Shown here piece after piece: positions 1 through 7,671 of a DNA stretch of 64,000 nucleotides. A program made the position numbers and the translations under genes. The notes beneath the pieces were generated by a model, which was not told the DNA's origin, ran no database searches, and saw nothing but the letters and a program-made list of their open reading frames with translations. The stretch comes from Shimia aestuarii (GTDB lineage Bacteria > Pseudomonadota > Alphaproteobacteria > Rhodobacterales > Rhodobacteraceae): NCBI RefSeq assembly GCF_900114635.1, contig NZ_FOTQ01000006.1, positions 62,001 through 126,000 of the forward strand. The letters are read 5' to 3'. Within the stretch, counting starts at the first letter, position 1. Each line of letters starts with the position of its first letter.

Positions 1-1
1 C

Positions 2-625
2 CCGCTGCCCGAAGTGATGGCCCGGATCGCGGCCAAGACCGAAGCCGTGGCGCAGGCGGGCAAGATACCGGTGACGCTGGGTGGAGAGCATTCGCTGAGC
101 TACGGGGCGGTGACGGGCGTGGCGCGCGCGCTGGGGCAGCCGATCGGGTTGGTTCAGATCGATGCCCATGCGGACCTGCGGGTCGCCTATCAGGGCAATA
201 GGCATTCACATGCCTCGGTGATGCACCTTCTGGCCGAAGAGGGCGTTCGGCTTGCACAGTTCGGCGTGCGCGCGCTGTGCCAGCAGGAGATCGACAGCCG
301 GGTCGCCAACAAGGTTTTTTACGTCGACGCCGAAGAGCTTGTGACAGGCAATATTCATGCGGTCGACCTGCCCGAGGATTTCCCGGAGTTGGTCTATGTC
401 AGTTTCGATGTCGACGGGCTGGATCCGAGCCAGATGCCCGCGACGGGCACGCCGGTGCCCGGGGGGCTGAACTTCTATCAGTCGGTGCAACTCGTCGAGG
501 CCGCGCTCAGGGGGCGGCGTTGTGTCGGGATCGACGTGGTAGAACTTGCGCCGAATGGCCAGACCGCATGGGATTTTACCGCGGCCCAGATCACCTATCG
601 GCTGATGGCGGCCTGCTGCGCCTAG
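2..625 (+). CDS. Agmatinase/arginase-family ureohydrolase, 5' end outside window
   Basis: Only the last 207 residues are present; the frame is open to the left edge, so the true start lies upstream. The ureohydrolase metal-binding motifs are clear: GGEHSL near residue 28, DAHADLR near residue 57 and SFDVDGLDPS near residue 135, followed by a PVPGGL segment. These supply the His and Asp ligands of the binuclear manganese centre that hydrolyses a guanidino group to urea. Agmatinase (agmatine to putrescine) is the commonest member with this spacing, but guanidinobutyrase, guanidinopropionase or formimidoglutamase cannot be excluded without the N-terminus. The gene ends 187 bases before a convergent gene on the other strand. 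The family call is firm; the substrate is an inference. Confidence 0.85.
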   Translation, partial: PLPEVMARIAAKTEAVAQAGKIPVTLGGEHSLSYGAVTGVARALGQPIGLVQIDAHADLRVAYQGNRHSHASVMHLLAEEGVRLAQFGVRALCQQEIDSRVANKVFYVDAEELVTGNIHAVDLPEDFPELVYVSFDVDGLDPSQMPATGTPVPGGLNFYQSVQLVEAALRGRRCVGIDVVELAPNGQTAWDFTAAQITYRLMAACCA

Positions 626-812
626 CGGCCGTGTCTGCCCGCGCGCCGGGATTACTTGGCTGGGGCCGGAAAGGGCGCGCCTCGGGGGGGCATGCTTTCC
701 GGCCGCAGATTTGACGGGGTTTCGGAAAACCGGGTCTCCGCCTGTATCCCCGGATGTCTGCTTGTCAGGACCACAGCACGCCTGAGGACCGGATCACCCA
801 TGTCCAGTCCTG

Positions 813-1820
813 CTATTGCACGACGGCATTCGTCCATTCCTTGATGAAAACGCTTCTCTTGAGGCGATCCAGATAGGTCATCAGAGCCGGTTCCAGACTG
901 ATGACCGACGGGTTTGCCCCGGCAGGGTTCAGTTCCAGAGGCGGCAGCGGAAAGTTCCCGCCGGAGGGCGCCGCAGTTTGAACCTTGATCATGTATCGCA
1001 AGAAGTCGCTTGCCGCACCGGGATGCGGCGCGTGCCGAGAAACGAAGCCAGTGCGCATCATCGTCGTGGGGAAGTCAGAAGGCCGAATGATCTCGAAACG
1101 ATTGTCGCTCTTCTGACGCGAGACAGCGTAGCTTCCCAGTACATTGTACGCCACCAGCAGGTCGCCCGAAGCGACGTGATCGATCATATCACCCGAACAG
1201 CAATACAGTTTCGCATCAAGGCTTCCCATCACCTCCATGAGCCGCCAGAAAGTCTCCGAAGCGCGCGCGTCCTGAGTGGCAAAAAGATAACCGAGGCCGG
1301 ATTGGCGTATGTCATAGGTGCCCAGCTTGCCGCGAAAGGTCTCGGGAGCCGCGCGCAGCACCTGGATCAGCTCTTGTCGGGTTCGGGGTATGGGCTTGTC
1401 GGCAAAGGCATTGCGGTTGACGACGATTGTCGCGGGTTCCGAGGTAAAGGCGAACAAGCGTTGCCGCCATTGGGCCCAATCAGGAAGGTCAACACCGCCA
1501 ACCTCAAGCGCGAACCCGTCATTGACCAACTTCAATTGCAGGTCCATGGCGCTTGAAATGACAATGTCGAATGTGTCCGGCGCGGCCTGGAACCGTCCCG
1601 TGATCTCGGCGGTGCCGGTCACGAAGTATTCGACGGACCACGTGGGGTTCTCGGCCAGAAACCCGGAAATGATCGGGGCAAAGAACACGGTATCCGTGCT
1701 GGACAGGATGCGCAGTGTCTGAGTTGGCGCGGTCCCCTTGAAAACTTGGCGATCCTCCCAGTCCTGCGCAGCTGACAGAACCGGCAACAGGCAAAGGATC
1801 AAAGCGAAAAAGTTGCGCAT
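813..1820 (-). CDS. Periplasmic ABC-type substrate-binding protein linked to a two-component system
   Basis: A 335-residue protein with a Sec signal peptide (cleavage likely after LSAA, about residue 18). It resembles type 2 periplasmic binding proteins of the iron/thiamine/sulfonate class: an early beta strand (LRILSSTD), a central segment of the type DIVISSAMD, and closing helices. No transporter permease or ATPase is adjacent. Its start overlaps the 3' end of the histidine kinase gene by 22 bases, so the two are translationally coupled and it is the last gene of a regulator-kinase-binding-protein operon. The context suggests it captures a ligand in the periplasm and presents it to the kinase sensor domain rather than feeding a transporter. 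That role is inferred; the ligand is unknown. Confidence 0.75.
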   Translation of the reverse strand: MRNFFALILCLLPVLSAAQDWEDRQVFKGTAPTQTLRILSSTDTVFFAPIISGFLAENPTWSVEYFVTGTAEITGRFQAAPDTFDIVISSAMDLQLKLVNDGFALEVGGVDLPDWAQWRQRLFAFTSEPATIVVNRNAFADKPIPRTRQELIQVLRAAPETFRGKLGTYDIRQSGLGYLFATQDARASETFWRLMEVMGSLDAKLYCCSGDMIDHVASGDLLVAYNVLGSYAVSRQKSDNRFEIIRPSDFPTTMMRTGFVSRHAPHPGAASDFLRYMIKVQTAAPSGGNFPLPPLELNPAGANPSVISLEPALMTYLDRLKRSVFIKEWTNAVVQ

Positions 1821-3166
1821 GCGCCGCCTCCGGGTAGGTTTGACAGGGTGAGTGTGCCGCCATGGGCCTCTGCCACGTCCTGGGCGATGGTGAGTCCCAA
1901 CCCCGAGCCAATGATCCCCCTGGCGTTATCCCCCCGCGAGAACCGGGTCGTCAGATCGTCGATTTCATCGGGCGGAAATCCCGGTCCCTGATCACGAATT
2001 TCAATGCGTGGTTTCGGATGCGCCATCACCTGGATCGCGATCTCGCTTTCCGGTGGGGAGTATTTCAGCGCGTTGTCGATCAGGTTGCGGAGTGCATTTT
2101 GCAGCAGAATGGCATCCCCCGTCGCAACCACGCTGTCAACGCCCGTGACATGCAAATTGATGTCCTTCATTTGAGCCACTGGGGTCATGCGGATCACCAG
2201 TTCGCGAACCATCTCCAGCAGATCGACCTGCTCTCGTTCCAAATGGTCGGCCCGGAAGGTGATCATCGCGTGATCCAGCAACTGCCCCGCCGCGCGCGAG
2301 CTTTCGTCGATTGCCCGGATCATCGCGCGTAGCGCCATCCGGTTTTCATCCCGATCCACCCGTTGAAGCGTGGCTTCGGCATGGGACCGGACCGTTGCCA
2401 GAGGGGTGCGCACCCGATGGGCGGCCTCGGCGATGAAGTCCTCGGACTGTTTGAGAGATGTATCAAGCCGCCCCATCAATCGGTTGAGCGAGGCAACCAG
2501 CGGGGCCATCTCGTTTGGAACCGGGCCTGCGACCGGGCTCAGATCATCCGGGCCGCGCCGCGTGATCGAGTTGGCCAGACGGCGCAGGGGGCGGATTGTT
2601 GTCGATGTGGCCCAGAAACTCAGAACCACGGTGAGCAGAAAGAACCCGGCCCCGAAGATCACGACGTTTCGGGAAATCCGGTTCAGCGTTACGGCCAGGG
2701 CTTCCTGCGTTTGGGCGATGGAAACAGACACGATCGTTCGCGTGTCTGCCCCGATCAGCGTCCTTGCCGCCGTGGCCATGCGTATCGCCGTGCCGTCCAA
2801 ATCAACCGTTCGATGCACCGTTGCCGCGCCTGAGACCGCGGTTGGTTCGGGAAGGATGTCATAGCCCGAAAGCAGTCCGTCGTCCTGATAGATTGCATAG
2901 AACACCCGATCATCCGCATCCGTGCTGAGCATGGACAGGGATGCATATGGAAAGTCGACCTCGACGGCACCTTCGCGCAGAATTGCCGCGTCAAGGATCG
3001 AGCTGACCGAGGCCGCCAGAATGCTGTCCTGCCCCTGCTGGGCAATCTGCGCCACGTAGCCCCGGATCACGACGAAGACCAAAACGGTCAGCACTGCGGC
3101 GCCGCCGATCAGGGTCAGCGTCAAACGGGTGCGGAGCGACCCCGAGACGTTGACAGTGTCACTCAT
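1799..3166 (-). CDS. TctE-like membrane sensor histidine kinase
   Basis: A 455-residue kinase of the two-component system that probably controls the adjacent tricarboxylate transporter. It has a transmembrane helix near residues 15-37, a periplasmic sensor region of about 125 residues, a second helix near residues 165-187, and a HAMP-like linker. The dimerisation box reads AEAAHRVRTPLATVRSHAE with the phospho-accepting His near residue 248. The ATPase domain shows an N box (NLIDNALKYSP), a G1 box (DQGPGFPP) and a G2 box (GSGLGLTIA). I chose the ATG at 3166, which overlaps the response regulator stop by 8 bases, over an alternative six codons upstream. The kinase family is clear; pairing with the regulator follows from the overlap. 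Confidence 0.88.
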   Translation of the reverse strand: MSDTVNVSGSLRTRLTLTLIGGAAVLTVLVFVVIRGYVAQIAQQGQDSILAASVSSILDAAILREGAVEVDFPYASLSMLSTDADDRVFYAIYQDDGLLSGYDILPEPTAVSGAATVHRTVDLDGTAIRMATAARTLIGADTRTIVSVSIAQTQEALAVTLNRISRNVVIFGAGFFLLTVVLSFWATSTTIRPLRRLANSITRRGPDDLSPVAGPVPNEMAPLVASLNRLMGRLDTSLKQSEDFIAEAAHRVRTPLATVRSHAEATLQRVDRDENRMALRAMIRAIDESSRAAGQLLDHAMITFRADHLEREQVDLLEMVRELVIRMTPVAQMKDINLHVTGVDSVVATGDAILLQNALRNLIDNALKYSPPESEIAIQVMAHPKPRIEIRDQGPGFPPDEIDDLTTRFSRGDNARGIIGSGLGLTIAQDVAEAHGGTLTLSNLPGGGACATFSL

Positions 3167-3824
3167 GATCCAGCCTGTAACCAAGACCGCGCAGCGTGGT
3201 TATCCGCAACGACGCGTGTTCAAGATGCCTGCGAAGTCGACCGATATAGACCTCGATCGCGTTTTCCGAGACATCCTCATCATAGGAAAACAGCCGGTCG
3301 AACAGTTTGTGCTTGGGGAAGATTTGTCCCGGCGCATTGATCAGAAGCTCCAGCAGGCGCAGTTCGCGGTTGCGCAGGGTTATGGCCTTGCCATCTACGG
3401 TCAAGCTGCCTGCCACGGGATCAAAGCGCACATTGCCAAGTTCGATCACCCCTTGCCCGGTGCCTGCCTTGCGCCGCAGAACCGCCCGGCACCTGGCCTG
3501 CAGTTCCTCGTGATCGAAGGGTTTGGTGACATAGTCGTCAGCCCCGAGATCAAGCATGCTGATTCTGTCAGAGACCTGTGACCGGGCGGTCAGAACGATG
3601 ACCGGCGTGTCCTTGCGCCCGTCGCGATGCTGTTTGAGAAAGCTGCGCCCGTCCCCATCGGGCAGCATGATATCCAGCAGGATCAGATCGTAGTCCCCGG
3701 TTTCCGAAAAGGCGAAGGCATCCTGAATTCTGTCAGCATGATCAACAACATGCCCATCCATGCGCATGCGTGCGCAGATCGCATTTGCCAGCTCTGCATT
3801 ATCTTCGACCAAGAGAAACTTCAT
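3159..3824 (-). CDS. TctD-like OmpR-family response regulator
   Basis: A 221-residue regulator. The receiver domain (residues 1-115) starts MKFLLVEDN, has the phospho-accepting Asp51 in LLDIMLPDGDG and the conserved Lys in DDYVTKPF. The C-terminal winged helix (about 125-221) contains ITLRNRELRLLELL and ends in the typical LRGLGYRL. The start at 3824 begins the receiver fold exactly; a longer reading would add 117 residues without any domain. It is the first gene of the regulator-kinase-binding-protein operon and is divergent from tctC, 107 bases away. In known TctDE systems the regulator activates tctCBA when tricarboxylates are present, and the same is inferred here. Confidence 0.88.
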   Translation of the reverse strand: MKFLLVEDNAELANAICARMRMDGHVVDHADRIQDAFAFSETGDYDLILLDIMLPDGDGRSFLKQHRDGRKDTPVIVLTARSQVSDRISMLDLGADDYVTKPFDHEELQARCRAVLRRKAGTGQGVIELGNVRFDPVAGSLTVDGKAITLRNRELRLLELLINAPGQIFPKHKLFDRLFSYDEDVSENAIEVYIGRLRRHLEHASLRITTLRGLGYRLDHE

Positions 3825-3849
3825 CGGCTTTGGGCACCTTGGTTCAGCG

Positions 3850-3865
3850 TGACAGGTCCATGTCA
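3850..3865. promoter_or_regulatory. Inverted repeat TGACA-N6-TGTCA between the regulator gene and tctC
   Basis: The 107-base divergent region holds a perfect 5-bp inverted repeat, TGACA at 3850-3854 and TGTCA at 3861-3865. A related GACA/TGTC pair lies at 3905-3914, just upstream of the tctC ribosome binding site. The repeated half-site suggests operators for the divergent response regulator. This is a pattern read by eye, not a match to a published box. Confidence 0.35.
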
Positions 3866-3931
3866 GGTTGTTGTGGTTTGCTTGGTCAACTGAGCCGCCT
3901 TTCGGACAGTTGTCAAATTTTGGAGGAAACC

Positions 3932-4918
3932 ATGACGACATTCTCACTTGGCCGCCGCGCTCTGATGGCAGCCGCAGTTGCGGCCATGGCGTTTGTAGCC
4001 CCGGCTTCGGCAGATGGACACAAGGTGCTCGACAGCATCCACTTCTTGATCCCCGGCGGCGCCGGTGGCGGTTGGGACGGAACCGCGCGCGGCACTGGCG
4101 AGGCGTTGACCAAGGCGGGTATCGTCGGCACGGCGTCTTATGAAAACATGTCCGGTGGCGGTGGCGGCAAGGCAATCGGCTACCTGATCGAAAACGCCGA
4201 AAGCAGCCACGGGACGCTGATGGTCAATTCGACCCCCATCGTGATCCGGTCGTTGACCGGCGTTTTCCCGCACAATTTCCGAGACCTGACATTGGTCGCG
4301 GGTACGATTGGCGACTATGCCGCCATCGTGGTGGGCAAGGACAGTCCGATCAATTCCATGGCCGATTTGCTGGCCGCATTTGATGCCGATCCGCGCGGCA
4401 CCGCCATCGGCGGTGGCTCGGTTCCCGGCGGTATGGACCATCTGGTCGCCGCGATGGTGATGGAAGCCGCAGGCAAGGACGCGCTGGCTGTCAAGTACAT
4501 CCCATATGACGCGGGTGGTAAAGCCATGGCAGCTTTGCTGTCTGGTGAGATCGCGGCCCTGTCGACCGGCTTTTCCGAGGCTGTGGACCTGGCGAATGCC
4601 GGGGAGGTCAAGATCATCGGCGTGACTTCGGCGGATCGTGTGCCGGCGGCGCCTGATGCCATGACCATGAAGGAACAGGGTATCGACACCACCTTCGTGA
4701 ACTGGCGCGGGTTCTTTGGCGCGCCGGGCCTGCCGGCGGACAAGCTGGCCGTGTACCAGGATGCCATTGCCAAGATGTACGACACCCCGGAGTGGGAAGA
4801 TGTTCGCGCGCGCAACGGCTGGGTCAACATCCACAATTCAGGCGACGACTTCAGAACGTTCCTGGAAGACCAGGAAAAGGTCATCGGGGACCTGATGAAG
4901 AAACTGGGCTTCCTCTGA
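3932..4918 (+). CDS. tctC: Tripartite tricarboxylate transporter substrate-binding protein TctC
   Basis: A 328-residue periplasmic binding protein of the TctC/Bug family, which captures organic acids and hands them to the TctAB membrane complex. It has a signal peptide with cleavage after PASA (about residue 27), the glycine-rich ligand loop IPGGAGGGWD and a PYDAGGKAMAALLSGE segment typical of the family. The ATG at 3932 follows a strong GGAGG site; a longer reading would remove the signal peptide from the N-terminus. It is the first gene of tctC-tctB-tctA and is divergent from the two-component operon. Family members bind citrate, tricarballylate or other dicarboxylates; the ligand cannot be read from the sequence. 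Confidence 0.9.
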   Translation: MTTFSLGRRALMAAAVAAMAFVAPASADGHKVLDSIHFLIPGGAGGGWDGTARGTGEALTKAGIVGTASYENMSGGGGGKAIGYLIENAESSHGTLMVNSTPIVIRSLTGVFPHNFRDLTLVAGTIGDYAAIVVGKDSPINSMADLLAAFDADPRGTAIGGGSVPGGMDHLVAAMVMEAAGKDALAVKYIPYDAGGKAMAALLSGEIAALSTGFSEAVDLANAGEVKIIGVTSADRVPAAPDAMTMKEQGIDTTFVNWRGFFGAPGLPADKLAVYQDAIAKMYDTPEWEDVRARNGWVNIHNSGDDFRTFLEDQEKVIGDLMKKLGFL

Positions 4919-4928
4919 AGCAGGTATC

Positions 4929-4952
4929 GGCAGAGCGGGGGACCGCTCTGCC
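4929..4952 (+). terminator. Strong stem-loop between tctC and tctB
   Basis: GGCAGAGCGG (4929-4938) and CCGCTCTGCC (4943-4952) form a perfect 10-bp stem around a GGGA loop, 10 bases after the tctC stop. There is no long T run, so it may act as a partial terminator or as a 3' stabiliser that raises tctC mRNA over tctBA, as is common for binding-protein genes. Confidence 0.65.
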
Positions 4953-4973
4953 ATTTGAAAAAGGGAGGGGACA

Positions 4974-5456
4974 ATGGCACTTGATCGCTGGATTGCGTTG
5001 GTTCTTGTCGGGATTTGCCTGGCCTATGGATATGCGGCCTGGTTCACAATGGATGGCGGGTTGGCCCCGTTCATGAAACGCAACCCGATCTGGCCCAGCA
5101 CTTTTCCCAAGGTCTTGTCGGTTCTCGGCCTGATTGCCGCGCTGATCATCCTGTTTGGCCTGGAAAAGAGCGAAGTTTCGGAGCCGGACATCGATTACCG
5201 CCGCCTTGGCGACTATCACCTGGGGCAGGCGCTTTTGCTTCTGGGGCTGATGGTGGCGTATGCGCTGTGCCTGCGCCCGCTTGGTTTCCTGTTTTCAACG
5301 ACTGCTTTCCTGATCCTTGGCTCGGTCATTCTGGGGGAGCGCAAATGGTTTGTGATGGTGCCTGTCTCGGTATTTGCCACGCTGGTCGTCTGGTATCTCG
5401 TGCAACAGGTTCTTGGCATCTACCTGCGCCCGCTGCCGGGCTTTTTCGGAGGATAA
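4974..5456 (+). CDS. tctB: Tripartite tricarboxylate transporter small membrane subunit TctB
   Basis: A 160-residue membrane protein with about four hydrophobic helices (near residues 4-25, 42-63, 82-103 and 108-150), matching the poorly conserved small subunit of the tripartite tricarboxylate transporter. It lies between tctC and tctA with a good AGGGAGGGG ribosome site upstream and only four bases before tctA, so it is in the same transcript. Identification rests on position, length and topology more than on motifs. It partners TctA in the inner membrane. Confidence 0.85.
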   Translation: MALDRWIALVLVGICLAYGYAAWFTMDGGLAPFMKRNPIWPSTFPKVLSVLGLIAALIILFGLEKSEVSEPDIDYRRLGDYHLGQALLLLGLMVAYALCLRPLGFLFSTTAFLILGSVILGERKWFVMVPVSVFATLVVWYLVQQVLGIYLRPLPGFFGG

Positions 5457-5460
5457 CGGG

Positions 5461-6975
5461 ATGCTTGAAGGACTTCTGATCGGCCTGCAAACCGCGTTTT
5501 CCCTGCAAAACCTGCTGATGGTGATCGGCGGGTGTCTGATCGGCACTTTCATCGGCATGTTGCCGGGACTTGGCCCCATGTCGATTATTGCCATCATGAT
5601 CCCCGTCGCCATTTCCATGGGTGATCCCTCTGCGGCGCTTATTCTGTTGGCTGGTGTCTACTATGGCGCCATTTTCGGTGGATCGACCTCTTCGATCCTG
5701 CTCAATGCGCCCGGGGTGGCGGGCACGGTTGCCTCCAGTTTTGACGGGTATCCGATGGCCAAGCAGGGCAAGGCAGGCAAGGCGCTGACGATTGCCGCGA
5801 TTGCCAGCTTTGCCGGAGGAAGCATCGGCGCCTTGCTCCTGATGGTGTTCGCACCGGCTCTGTCCTCGGTCGCGCTGTTGTTTCATTCGGCCGAGTACTT
5901 TGCGCTCATGGTCGTGGGCCTGTCGGCGATCGCCGCTTTTGCAGGCACCGGGCAGGTCGCCAAGGCGTTGATGATGACCATTCTTGGCCTGATCATGGCC
6001 ACCGTGGGGGAAGGCGCTCTGTTCAACCTGCCGCGTTTCACAATGGGGATCATGGACCTGCAGTCGGGCTTTGGCTTCATCACGCTTGCAATGGCGATGT
6101 TTGCCTTGCCCGAAGCGTTGTTCCTGGTCCTGAAACCAAAGACGCCGCAAGACAGTCAGGATGGCGAGATCAAGGATCTGCGGATCACTTGTGCCGAAGC
6201 CAGGGCAATTGCGCCGGTCATCGGACGCCAATCCCTGCAGGGGTTCTTCATCGGGGTATTGCCCGGGGCCGGGGCAACCATTGCCAGCTTCCTTGGCTAT
6301 GCGGTGGAGCGCAATATCGCCACCAAGGAAGAGCAGGAAGAATTCGGCAAGGGCTCGATCAAGGGGCTTGCTGCGCCTGAAACCGCCAATAACGCAGCCT
6401 GCACGGGGTCGTTCGTTCCGTTGCTGACACTGGGCATTCCCGGTTCGGGCACCACCGCGATCCTGCTTGGCGCGCTTATCGCGCTGAATGTCACGCCGGG
6501 CCCGCGCCTGATGCTGGATGAGCCCCAGATATTCTGGGCTGTCATCATGTCGATGTTCATCGGCAACCTGGTGCTGCTGATCCTGAACCTGCCGCTGATC
6601 CCCTATATTGCCAAGGTGCTGTCGATCCCGCGCAACTATCTGATCCCGTTCATCCTGTTCTTCACGCTCATGGGGGCCTATATCGGCCAGAACAACGCAA
6701 CCGAGCTCTTGTTGCTGGTCGCTTTCGGGATCTGTGCCACGGCGTTGCGTTTTGCGGATTTCCCGCTTGCGCCGTTGCTTATCGGGTTCATCCTTGGGGG
6801 AATGCTGGAAGACAATTTTGCGCGTTCGATGCAGCTCTATGACGGGATTGGGTTCATTTGGGAGCGCCCCATGACGTTGGGTCTTCTGGTGATCGCCGCG
6901 TTGCTGGTTGTGCTGCCCAGCTATCGGGCGCGGCGGGCCCGCCTTCGTGCCCAGGGAGTTGCCGACGGGGACTGA
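5461..6975 (+). CDS. tctA: Tripartite tricarboxylate transporter large permease TctA
   Basis: A 504-residue permease, the usual length for TctA, with about ten to twelve transmembrane helices. The two family repeats are visible: GTFIGMLPGLGPMS near residue 26 and GFFIGVLPGAGATIAS near residue 261, each with the conserved PG-G turn. It carries out ion-coupled uptake of the organic acid delivered by TctC. The ATG at 5461, right after tctB, fits the family N-terminus (MLEGLLIGLQ); starts further upstream would overlap tctB heavily. It is the last gene of the tctCBA operon; after it the sequence turns into transposon debris. Confidence 0.93.
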   Translation: MLEGLLIGLQTAFSLQNLLMVIGGCLIGTFIGMLPGLGPMSIIAIMIPVAISMGDPSAALILLAGVYYGAIFGGSTSSILLNAPGVAGTVASSFDGYPMAKQGKAGKALTIAAIASFAGGSIGALLLMVFAPALSSVALLFHSAEYFALMVVGLSAIAAFAGTGQVAKALMMTILGLIMATVGEGALFNLPRFTMGIMDLQSGFGFITLAMAMFALPEALFLVLKPKTPQDSQDGEIKDLRITCAEARAIAPVIGRQSLQGFFIGVLPGAGATIASFLGYAVERNIATKEEQEEFGKGSIKGLAAPETANNAACTGSFVPLLTLGIPGSGTTAILLGALIALNVTPGPRLMLDEPQIFWAVIMSMFIGNLVLLILNLPLIPYIAKVLSIPRNYLIPFILFFTLMGAYIGQNNATELLLLVAFGICATALRFADFPLAPLLIGFILGGMLEDNFARSMQLYDGIGFIWERPMTLGLLVIAALLVVLPSYRARRARLRAQGVADGD

Positions 6976-7179
6976 CAGAGGCCAAGAAAATTGCCGTCTC
7001 GCACATGGAGTCTCATTAGGTCGACATTCCGTGAATCTCGGGTGTTTCCAAGGCTTGTTTTGCCGGGCCTTGTGGACCGGCACCGGCGCGTCAGAACGGA
7101 ATGGTAGCGGCGGCGGCTTCGACCGCCTTGCTCACATCTTCCAATCCGGCGGCCGGGGCAACGGTGGCCACATTACCGG

Positions 7180-7520
7180 TTGCCGGGGCGTGGCGTTCAA
7201 CGGTCTGGCCCGAAGTTTGCTTCGAAAATCCTCAAGAAGCGGGCGCAGCACTTGCGGGCTCATTCCAACTGGGGCTCGCAACTGGACGCGATGTCCGTGG
7301 AGATGTCCGGCCAGCGGCACCACACTTGGCGGGGTGTCATACATGAGGGAGAATTCCTGGAATGCTATGTGACGAAGACGCGGGACAAGAAAGCAGCATT
7401 GAAATTCCTCAAGATATCAATGCGTAGGTTTGGGCGACCCGAAGTTATCGTTACGGATAGACTTCGGTATTACGGCGCAGCAATGAAGGAAATCGGGACG
7501 CGGGTCGGCAGTAAACCTGC
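7180..7520 (+). pseudogene. Decayed IS6-family transposase fragment
   Basis: The frame across this stretch reads like the middle of an IS6-family DDE transposase: LDAMSVEMSG corresponds to the first catalytic block, TWRGVIHEGEFLECYV to the beta-strand core, TKTRDKKAALKFLK to the RDxxAAxxFL block, and VIVTDRLRYYGAAMKEIG to the second catalytic Asp block. The N-terminal HTH is missing or scrambled and the sequence diverges after KEIG, so the catalytic Glu and the C-terminus are gone. No terminal inverted repeats were found on either side. It is dead and old, lying between tctA and the 485-aa CxxCH gene. Family assignment is by recalled motif similarity. Confidence 0.7.
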
Positions 7521-7671
7521 CCAAGCTGAGACGAGTTCGAACGGGTCTGGCTGCACTGTTCTAGAAAGTCTGTGCTTGGGGCGAATCGTTGGTCTGGGCT
7601 AGGCTCGGGGCAACAACAGTATTTAATTGGTCGCGATGTTTCCGCTGAAATCGTGTTGTGGAGATCAACTG

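Noticed and set aside
3825-4175. N-terminal extension of the TctD-like regulator
   Set aside because: The 117 extra residues are Arg/Pro/Cys-rich, overlap the divergent promoter and tctC, and precede a perfect receiver-domain start.
5326-7083. Long open frame on the minus strand opposite tctA
   Set aside because: It is antisense to a clear permease gene, rich in Arg, Gln and His, with no domain or ribosome site; it reflects codon bias of tctA.
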